Notes under the pieces: model-generated
Databases searched by the model: none
What the model saw: only the letters and a program-made list of their open reading frames with translations
Told to the model about the DNA's origin: nothing
NCBI GenBank assembly: GCA_028290765.1
Contig: JAQGJF010001021.1
Coordinates: forward strand, 1-16,744
Source: Tardiphaga sp.
GTDB taxonomy: Bacteria > Pseudomonadota > Alphaproteobacteria > Rhizobiales > Xanthobacteraceae
Direction of reading: 5' to 3'
Length of the DNA stretch: 16,744 nt
Position numbers and translations under genes: made by a program
In this document: piece by piece, positions 7,234-13,198 of the stretch
How positions within the stretch are numbered: position 1 is the stretch's first letter
How the letters are laid out: every line of letters begins with the position of its first letter

Positions 7234-7995
7234 TCAGAACTTCGCATCCCGCTTTTCCTGGAACGCCTTGATGCCTTCGATCCGGTCCTTGTCGGACATG
7301 CAGATCACGTGGATCTCGTTCTCGTAACGCAGTCCCGCCTCCAGCGGCATCGACATCGCCGCCCGCACCGCGGCCTTGACCGACTGGGTTGCGGTCGGAC
7401 TGAACGATGCAATCCGGGCCGCCAGTTCGGCGATGCGGGGCAGCACCTGCGCATCCTGCACGGTCTCTTCGACCAGACCGATCCGGAGCGCAGCTTCGGC
7501 ATCGATCGGATCGCCGAGCAGCAGCATGCGCATGGCTTGGCCGTAGCCGACCAGCCGCGGCAGCATCTGCGAGGCGCCACCGCCGCCGATCCAGCCGCGC
7601 GTCACCTCCGGACCGCCGATCCGGGTGCTGTGCCCGGCGATGCGGATATCGGCCGCAAGCGCGATTTCCATGCCGCCACCCAGAACCCAGCCTTTCAGGC
7701 CGGCGATGACCGGCTTGCGGACATCGCGCACCACAGCGGCATATTCGATCCGGTTACGGAACGCCCACAGGTCGGTCAGATCGGCTAACGCATTGAGGTC
7801 GCTGCCGGCGGAAAACGCCCGCTCTCCCGCGCCCGCGATGGTCGCGACGCGAATCCGGTCATCGCTGTCGACCTCGCGACAAACGCGCTGCAACTCGCGC
7901 GCCATCTCCGGCGTGATGGCGTTCTGCTTCTCCGGTCGGGTAATCAGGATTTTCCCCACCCCGTCCGCAATCGAGAACTCGATCTTTCCCGTCAC
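7234..7995 (-). CDS. Enoyl-CoA hydratase/isomerase family protein (crotonase)
   Basis: This 253-residue crotonase acts on acyl-CoA thioesters. The oxyanion-hole segments are FSAGSDL (61-67) and GWVLGGGMEIAL (102-113). Both glutamates used by classical enoyl-CoA hydratase are conserved with the correct 20-residue spacing: E110 in GGGME and E130 in GGPE. Hydration of a 2-enoyl-CoA is therefore more likely than isomerase-only activity. The start is a GTG overlapping the upstream stop as GTGA (7992-7995), which indicates translational coupling to the dehydrogenase gene. It is the last gene of the five-gene minus-strand operon and ends just before the large inverted repeat. The specific substrate is unknown; the operon's CoA-transferase probably supplies the CoA ester (inference). 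Confidence 0.93.
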   Translation of the reverse strand: MTGKIEFSIADGVGKILITRPEKQNAITPEMARELQRVCREVDSDDRIRVATIAGAGERAFSAGSDLNALADLTDLWAFRNRIEYAAVVRDVRKPVIAGLKGWVLGGGMEIALAADIRIAGHSTRIGGPEVTRGWIGGGGASQMLPRLVGYGQAMRMLLLGDPIDAEAALRIGLVEETVQDAQVLPRIAELAARIASFSPTATQSVKAAVRAAMSMPLEAGLRYENEIHVICMSDKDRIEGIKAFQEKRDAKF

Positions 7996-8918
7996 GACGT
8001 CTTCCTCTCACTGTCGACCAGGCTGGCGCGGCGTTCGACTTCCAGCAGGATGGCGGAAGCGTCCAGTCCGGTGCCTTCGTTCTCGATCAGATCCGAATAG
8101 ATGGCGATCAGGCGGTTGAGCAGTGTCAGGCTCATGCCGAACTCGTCGGCCTGCGCTTGCGCCGTGCGCATGTCCTTCAATTGATATTCGGCCGGACCAC
8201 CCGGAACGAAATCACGTTCGACCATCCGCTTGCCATGCAGATTGAGGATTTTGGATTCGGCGAATCCGCCCATCAGCGCGTTGCGGACGGCGGCGGGATC
8301 GGCGCCACCACGTTTGGCGAAGTGCAGTGCCTCGGCCACGGCTACCATGGTCCCGCCGACGATGATCTGATTGGCGAGCTTGGTCATCTGGCCGGAACCG
8401 ACCGGTCCCAGCCGCGTCGCGCGGCCGAGGATCGCAAACACATCGGCAAGGCTTTCGACCACCGTCGAGTCGCCGCCGGCCAGAATGGCCAGGGTGCCGT
8501 CGCGCGCGCCGGGCTCGCCGCCCGACACCGGTGCATCGACATAATGCACGCCCTTCTCGGCCAGACGAACGGCCTGGCTCTGGCAGAACGCCACCGGAAT
8601 CGAGCTCATGACGAGCAGCACGGATCCTGCCGACATCACCTCGGCAGGCTTGCGACCGGTGCCGTCGTCCGAGAACAGAACCTGTTCGACCACCGGGCCA
8701 TTGCTGAGCATCACCAGCACCACGTCCGCGCCATCGCAGGCGGTCGAGGGATGCGGCGCAATTCGAACGCCTAGCGCCATCAGATCCGCCGTCTTGCTGA
8801 CGGTTCGATTCCACACCGTCACCGCAAAGCCCGCCTCGGCAAGACGGCGCGCCATATGCCCGCCCATGATGCCGGTGCCGAGCAACGCAATCCGTCGGCC
8901 GCTTTTCGCGATCGCCAT
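7992..8918 (-). CDS. 3-hydroxyisobutyrate dehydrogenase-like NAD(P)-dependent oxidoreductase
   Basis: This 308-residue beta-hydroxyacid dehydrogenase family member has the N-terminal Rossmann loop G14-TGIMG19, the substrate-binding DAPVSGG (128-134) and the catalytic region GSGQMTKLANQ (174-184), where K180 is the general acid/base and N183 is conserved. Length is normal for the family. Relatives oxidise 3-hydroxyisobutyrate, tartronate semialdehyde or similar short beta-hydroxy acids, usually as free acids. It starts three bases after the stop of the oxidoreductase gene and its stop overlaps the crotonase start. In this operon it could oxidise the alcohol made by the crotonase or a later product (inference). 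The substrate cannot be read from the motifs. Confidence 0.9.
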   Translation of the reverse strand: MAIAKSGRRIALLGTGIMGGHMARRLAEAGFAVTVWNRTVSKTADLMALGVRIAPHPSTACDGADVVLVMLSNGPVVEQVLFSDDGTGRKPAEVMSAGSVLLVMSSIPVAFCQSQAVRLAEKGVHYVDAPVSGGEPGARDGTLAILAGGDSTVVESLADVFAILGRATRLGPVGSGQMTKLANQIIVGGTMVAVAEALHFAKRGGADPAAVRNALMGGFAESKILNLHGKRMVERDFVPGGPAEYQLKDMRTAQAQADEFGMSLTLLNRLIAIYSDLIENEGTGLDASAILLEVERRASLVDSERKTS

Positions 8919-8921
8919 GGC

Positions 8922-10391
8922 TCAGGCCGACTTCGCCGGCTTCTTCACGGCCGCGAGAGACTTGAATTCCGGGGACTTCTTGTAGAACGAATCCAGCGGA
9001 TAGCATCCGGAAACGAGACCGTTCCGCGGCGCGGTCGTGCAGTCGCTGAAGGTGCGGCAGATCCGCTTCTTCTGGGTTCCCCTGCCGTGCAGGATATCGA
9101 GCGGCAATTCCGGATACGACAGCACCATCCGGCCGAGGCCGACCACGTCGACCCATCCCTGCCGGACCACGGCCTGCGCGACGTTGGGGAAGAACTCCTG
9201 CAGGTAAGTATAGCCACTGCCCATCAGGCAGAAATCGGGAAAGCTCTGCTTCAGCTCGCGGACCACGGTGAGGTGACGCATGACGCCGACAAATGGATCT
9301 TCCGGCGGCGCGTAGCCGTCGGACGGCGGATACAGCGCCGGGCGAATGAAGTGGGGATTGTAGTACGGGCTCGCCAGCGTCACGTTGATCAGGCGAACCC
9401 CATGGCAGCGCAGGATCTCGAACAGTGCCTTCGGCTCGGTGAGATCGTATTGCAGCGGATTGGCGGGATCGGCGCCGAACCCGTGCGGATACGGCAGCGC
9501 ATGGTCTTCCGGAATGCCCGGCCCCAGCGCCCCGGGCAACGAAAGCTCCGGATCCGGCTTGAACGGCAGCGTGTCGATCGCGCTCAGCCGGACTCCCATT
9601 TTCAGTCCCGGCGCTTCGGCGCGCACGCCTTCGATGATCTCCTTCAGGAAACGCGTGCGGTTCTCGAGGCTGCCGCCATAGGGCCCCGGACGGGTGACCG
9701 CGCTGAGAAACTCGTGGCCGAGATAGCCGTGGCAGGCTTTCAGATCGACGAAATCGAAGCCGCATTGCTGCGCGCGCTTCGCCGCCACGACGTAGTCCTC
9801 GATCAGGCGCTTGATATCATCGTCGCTCATCACCGGCCGGTCCTTCGGATAGCCGAATTTGCGGTCGAGGATCGGATGATTATAGGCGATCATCGATTCG
9901 AAACGGGTGTTGTCGTTCGGCTTGCAGAACCGGCCCGAATGGGTGAGCTGCAAGCCGATCACCAGCCCGTCGTCGCTGCCCGTGGCCGCGATGTGTTCCT
10001 TCACCACGCTCTCGCGCAACGCGGCAATGTCCGACTGGGACTGTTCGGTCATCATCAGCTGCTTCGGATTGGCCCGGCCGTCGGGGCGCACGGCGCAGGC
10101 CTCGCCGCCCCAGATCAGCTTGCCGCCGCTCTGCCCGAAGCGCTGCCAGCGTCGCTTGGTATTTTCCGAAGGCCGGCCGTCGGTTTCGCAGTCCCATCCC
10201 TCCATCGGATGAATGCCGAGCCGATGTCCGATCTTCATCCCGTCGAATTCGAGCGGCGCGGCCAGCGGCGATTCCGGGCCGCTGGCGACGATGTCGTCAC
10301 AGGGCATGTCGAGTCCGAGCGACGCCACATATTTTCGAAATCCCGAAATGCCTTCGAGCGAGCCCGCCTTGGGATAGTCACCGAACTTCAT
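8922..10391 (-). CDS. NADH:flavin oxidoreductase of the Old Yellow Enzyme / 2,4-dienoyl-CoA reductase family
   Basis: This 489-residue protein starts at an ATG with GGAGG six bases upstream. The FMN-dependent TIM barrel is shown by QLTHSGR (148-154), the active-site region ACHGYLGHEFLS (219-230), YGGSLENRTRF (238-248) and DVVGLGRMVLSYPE near the end. It is longer than plain Old Yellow Enzymes (about 350-400) but lacks the C-terminal FAD/NAD domain of FadH or trimethylamine dehydrogenase (about 670-730). The C-terminal cysteines C445, C451 and C463 have a C-x5-C-x11-C spacing that differs from the [4Fe-4S] motif of dienoyl-CoA reductase. The likely reaction is reduction of an activated C=C bond. 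Whether NAD(P)H or the regulon's ferredoxin supplies electrons is open. It lies 45 bp after the TetR gene in the same operon. Confidence 0.88.
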   Translation of the reverse strand: MKFGDYPKAGSLEGISGFRKYVASLGLDMPCDDIVASGPESPLAAPLEFDGMKIGHRLGIHPMEGWDCETDGRPSENTKRRWQRFGQSGGKLIWGGEACAVRPDGRANPKQLMMTEQSQSDIAALRESVVKEHIAATGSDDGLVIGLQLTHSGRFCKPNDNTRFESMIAYNHPILDRKFGYPKDRPVMSDDDIKRLIEDYVVAAKRAQQCGFDFVDLKACHGYLGHEFLSAVTRPGPYGGSLENRTRFLKEIIEGVRAEAPGLKMGVRLSAIDTLPFKPDPELSLPGALGPGIPEDHALPYPHGFGADPANPLQYDLTEPKALFEILRCHGVRLINVTLASPYYNPHFIRPALYPPSDGYAPPEDPFVGVMRHLTVVRELKQSFPDFCLMGSGYTYLQEFFPNVAQAVVRQGWVDVVGLGRMVLSYPELPLDILHGRGTQKKRICRTFSDCTTAPRNGLVSGCYPLDSFYKKSPEFKSLAAVKKPAKSA

Positions 10392-10436
10392 GGAGTGCCT
10401 CCGGCATCGATTTGAAAGTGAACAAGAGAGAGGAGA

Positions 10437-11123
10437 TCAGGGGCGGACGTAGCCGAGGATGACCTCGACGGCATGTGCGCGTCGCCGCTTCAGCTCCGGC
10501 GCGTTCATCAGCACACGGTCGAAAGCCGTGGAAAGCGTCGCGGCATTGGCGAAGTAGAAATAGCTCAGTCCCGCGATCGAGATGTAGAGCTGGACGGCGT
10601 CTATGCCGGCCTTCATGATTCCGATCTTGCGACCGGCGGCAAGCACGGTCTCAAGCGAGGCGACCAGCGATACGTGCATGTCGCGGAGTTGCTTCGAGCG
10701 CTTCAGGAACCTGGCTTCATGCAGGTTCTCTCCCGCCAGAATCCGGATCACGATCGGATGTTTGAGATAGTAGTCGAACTTGAACTCGATCAGCTTCTGA
10801 AGCGCCGCCATCGGCTCCAGATGCGTCAGGTCGAGCTGGCTCTCGGTAAGACGCATGGCGCCATAGACGTCTTCCAGAACGGCGACATAGAGGTCTTCCT
10901 TGGAGCCGAAGTAATAATACAGCATGCGCTTGTTGGCGCCCGACTGCTCCGCGATGGCGTCTACCCGGGCCCCGGCGAGGCCCTTTTCGGCAAACTCGAC
11001 CTTGGCCGCATCCAGGATCGCCTGCTTGGTGCGTTCGGCATCGCGCACCGGCTCCAGGTTCGGTTTGGACGCTCGCGCCGGCGGCGCCTTGCCCGGCTTG
11101 AGGGCGACAATTGGGTTTTTCAC
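10437..11123 (-). CDS. TetR/AcrR family transcriptional regulator
   Basis: This 228-residue repressor has the N-terminal TetR DNA-binding domain: an AERTKQAILDAAKVEFAEKG helix (29-48), then the helix-turn-helix at about 54-72 ending in MLYYYFGSKEDLY. The C-terminal ligand and dimerisation domain is mostly helical. About 25 basic, proline-rich residues precede the domain. The start is a GTG overlapping the CoA-transferase stop as GTGA (11120-11123), so regulator and transferase are co-translated and the regulator is the second gene of its operon. I infer that it binds the dyads at 4296-4313 and 12824-12841, controlling both operons and itself; the inducer would be a pathway acid or CoA ester. 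Confidence 0.94.
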   Translation of the reverse strand: MKNPIVALKPGKAPPARASKPNLEPVRDAERTKQAILDAAKVEFAEKGLAGARVDAIAEQSGANKRMLYYYFGSKEDLYVAVLEDVYGAMRLTESQLDLTHLEPMAALQKLIEFKFDYYLKHPIVIRILAGENLHEARFLKRSKQLRDMHVSLVASLETVLAAGRKIGIMKAGIDAVQLYISIAGLSYFYFANAATLSTAFDRVLMNAPELKRRRAHAVEVILGYVRP

Positions 11124-12739
11124 ACAGGCTCTCCCGACAGGAAGCGCGCGATGCGCGCCGAACGATTCGGCCGCGGGTTGCCGGCGACAATACCCGCAAG
11201 TCCCATCGGCTGCGGCAGAAAGATTCGCGGATCCATGCGTTTCAGGTTGGGCGCTATCGCCGGCTTGAACTGCATCTGCGCCAGCACATCGCGCTCCAGA
11301 TCGACCCCCGGGGCAATTTCGATCAGTTCGAGGCGGCCTTGCCCGTTGCGCCGGAACACGGCCCTCTCGGTGACGTAAAACGCCCGCTGGCCATTTTCGT
11401 TGGCAAGCGGACCGGAGTAGGTCACCTGCTGGACCTTGCTGACGAATTTCTTCTCACGCCCTTCGCGTGCGATGCGGGTCTGGCCGTCCACCCAGCCGAT
11501 ATCGAGGCCGCCGGCCGTCAGGGTACCGCTGAAGATAATGGTCTGGGCGTTCTGGCTGATGTTGATGAAGCCGCCCGGCCCGATGATCTTGTCGCCGAAC
11601 CGGCTGACATTGACGTTGCAGTCCTCATCGACCTCGGCAAACGACAGGAAGGCCAGCTCCAGCCCCCCGCCGTCGTAAAAATCGAACTGATAGGGCTGGT
11701 CGATCATCGCCTGATAGTTGCGCGCCGCGCCGGGCTCGTTGCCGGTCGCGGGCGCGCCGCCGATCAGGCCCTGCTCGTTGGTCAGGACGACCGCATCCAG
11801 CGCCCCCTCCTCGGCCGCGATCGAGGCAATCCCGGTCGAGACCCCCGATCCGAGGTTGCAGATGGCGCCCGGAAACAGCTCGAGGCTGGCCCGGCGGGCG
11901 ATCACCTTGCGCGGCGAAAATTCGAGCGCTCCGATCTGCGACAGCGGGATCCTGATTTCGCCGGCATAGGCGCCGTCATGCACGGTGAAGAACGTCTGGG
12001 TCTGTCCGGGATCGACCACGACAAAATCGACCAGCATGCCCGGGATCTTGACCTGTTTCGGAGGCAGGGTTCCGCGCAACGCCGTCCGCTTGACCTGAAC
12101 GATGACAACGCCGCCGACACGCCGCACCGCCTGGGCCATGGATATCATTTCGCCGAAGACGGCCTCGTGTTCCATGGTCACGTTGCCGTCCTCGTCGGCC
12201 GTCGTTCCGCGGAGCAGCGCCACATTGGCGTGGAACGGCTTGAACAACAGGCATTCCCGTCCGGCAACATTGACCAGTTCGACCAGATCTTCGGTGGAAC
12301 GCGCGCTCTGTCGGCCACCGCCGTGGCGCGGGTCGACAAACGTCTTCAGCCCGACATGCGTAACCAGTCCGGGGCGCCCCGCGGCCATTTCGCGCGTAAG
12401 CTGCGACAGGCAGCCCTGAGGCAAGGTGTAGGCCTCGATCTGGTTGGCGGCAGCCATGCGCTCCACCGGCGGCGAATCCACCAGCGTGCCGCAGACCACG
12501 CGCTTGAGCAGCCCCGGATGCGCCAGATGGCCGATGCCGCGGGTACCGCGATCGCCGAGGCCGACTGGATGCAGCGTCGTGAGATCGCGCGGCGCCCCCT
12601 CCGCGAGGAACCGCTTGGCAATGGCCGCGATCAGCGTATCAGGCACCGAATGCCCGGCGCCCGATCCTCCGATCAGGATCGTATCGCCGCTCTCCACCAG
12701 CCTGGCGGCCTCATCAGGCCCAATGATTTTGATAGTCAT
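11120..12739 (-). CDS. Family I acyl-CoA transferase (propionate CoA-transferase-like, fused alpha/beta)
   Basis: This 539-residue protein carries both halves of a family I CoA-transferase in one chain, as in propionate CoA-transferase and SCOT. The N-terminal half has the SGDTILIGGSGAG loop. The C-terminal half has the catalytic glutamate E322 in NEQGLIGG, matching the ExGxxGG motif and the position of the active-site glutamate in clostridial propionate CoA-transferase. GPGGFINISQ further on fits the conserved GGF loop. The enzyme moves CoA from a donor such as acetyl-CoA or succinyl-CoA to a free acid through a glutamyl-CoA intermediate. It is the first gene of the minus-strand operon, suggesting that activation of the growth substrate or an intermediate is the entry step (inference). 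It is preceded by a leader of about 95 bases and a promoter with the shared dyad. Confidence 0.92.
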   Translation of the reverse strand: MTIKIIGPDEAARLVESGDTILIGGSGAGHSVPDTLIAAIAKRFLAEGAPRDLTTLHPVGLGDRGTRGIGHLAHPGLLKRVVCGTLVDSPPVERMAAANQIEAYTLPQGCLSQLTREMAAGRPGLVTHVGLKTFVDPRHGGGRQSARSTEDLVELVNVAGRECLLFKPFHANVALLRGTTADEDGNVTMEHEAVFGEMISMAQAVRRVGGVVIVQVKRTALRGTLPPKQVKIPGMLVDFVVVDPGQTQTFFTVHDGAYAGEIRIPLSQIGALEFSPRKVIARRASLELFPGAICNLGSGVSTGIASIAAEEGALDAVVLTNEQGLIGGAPATGNEPGAARNYQAMIDQPYQFDFYDGGGLELAFLSFAEVDEDCNVNVSRFGDKIIGPGGFINISQNAQTIIFSGTLTAGGLDIGWVDGQTRIAREGREKKFVSKVQQVTYSGPLANENGQRAFYVTERAVFRRNGQGRLELIEIAPGVDLERDVLAQMQFKPAIAPNLKRMDPRIFLPQPMGLAGIVAGNPRPNRSARIARFLSGEPV

Positions 12740-12780
12740 AGCCCAACCTTGAACGCGCGGCGGATCGTGGTCAGCCCGAC

Positions 12781-12800
12781 GCTCATCACAAGGGATGAGC
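12781..12800 (-). other. Perfect 7-bp hairpin in the leader of the CoA-transferase operon
   Basis: GCTCATC and GATGAGC are exact complements separated by six bases. In the RNA of the minus-strand operon this hairpin would lie 41 bases before the start codon, in the untranslated leader. There is no T-tract, so it is not an ordinary terminator. It may stabilise the message, affect translation or be a protein site. Confidence 0.4.
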
Positions 12801-12823
12801 CGGCGACGGTGGATTGGAACTTG

Positions 12824-12841
12824 TATAAGTACCTAGTTAGT
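12824..12841. promoter_or_regulatory. Operator copy B (dyad shared with 4296-4313)
   Basis: The core TAA-n-TA-nn-TA-n-TTA is complete; only the two outer left bases depart from copy A. The 21-base block 12826-12846 differs from copy A at one position. The site overlaps the probable -10 hexamer of the CoA-transferase/TetR operon promoter, consistent with autorepression by the encoded TetR protein. Confidence 0.7.
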
Positions 12842-12867
12842 TATATAGCTCGATGGTCGCGTGTCAA
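12840..12867 (-). promoter_or_regulatory. Promoter of the CoA-transferase/TetR/oxidoreductase operon
   Basis: On the minus strand TTGACA (12867-12862) is followed after 16 bases by TATAAC (12845-12840). The -35 matches consensus fully. Transcription would begin near 12833 and give a leader of roughly 95 bases before the ATG at 12739. The -10 box overlaps operator copy B. Confidence 0.6.
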
Positions 12868-12934
12868 CATTGCGAACGCATCACGCCATCAGCGAAGACG
12901 GCAGCTTTGCGCCGCCGGTGTCACGAGAAGCAGG

Positions 12935-12976
12935 TCGCCCATATGGTCGGATATGGATCATTTGTCACATGGGCGA
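12935..12976. repeat. Small inverted repeats in the intergenic region
   Basis: TCGCCCAT (12935-12942) and ATGGGCGA (12969-12976) are exact complements 26 bases apart. Within them CCATAT (12939-12944) and ATATGG (12951-12956) form a second perfect hairpin with a six-base loop, so two alternative foldings share bases. No gene reads into it with certainty. It could be a regulatory site or chance. Confidence 0.3.
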
Positions 12977-13034
12977 ACCGTGAACGCAGGGACTAGAGGC
13001 CGAAGCTTACGCCAAGAACAATAATTGAGACTTC

Positions 13035-13196
13035 ATGAGGTCGCATCAAGACGGCTCGATTGGCCCGGAAAAAATCGCAGCGATCTACGACGTTCCGCTG
13101 CCGCCGGACCGGACGCTGGATATCATGGCCCATCCGGCGTTCACGGCAATGACGCAAAAGCTGCGCAGCCATTTCATGGATGCGAGTATCGACTGA
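13035..13196 (+). CDS. Possible small hypothetical protein (53 residues)
   Basis: An ATG at 13035 opens a 53-codon frame ending in TGA two bases before the convergent glnE stop codon. The in-frame TGA at 13026 shows that it cannot extend upstream. The product is fairly balanced in composition, with IAAIYDVPLPPDRTLDIMAHP in the middle, and more protein-like than the overlapping frame from 13025, which is rich in Arg, Ala and His. Only a weak GAG precedes the start, and third-position GC is somewhat lower than in the neighbouring genes. I recognise no family. It may be a real small protein, a decayed gene remnant or a chance frame. Confidence 0.4.
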   Translation: MRSHQDGSIGPEKIAAIYDVPLPPDRTLDIMAHPAFTAMTQKLRSHFMDASID

Positions 13197-13198
13197 AC

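Noticed and set aside
8212..9765. Minus-strand frame spanning parts of the dehydrogenase and oxidoreductase genes
   Set aside because: It is the alternative frame of two genes with intact motifs; composition is dominated by Arg, Gly and Ala.
8856..10415. Long + strand open frame (about 519 codons) opposite the oxidoreductase gene
   Set aside because: It is antisense to a gene with clear family motifs, its translation is rich in Arg, His and Ala without any domain, and long antisense frames are expected at this GC content.
11111..13024. Long + strand open frame (about 637 codons) opposite the CoA-transferase gene
   Set aside because: Antisense shadow of a well-supported CoA-transferase; the translation has no recognisable domain and runs through the promoter region without change.
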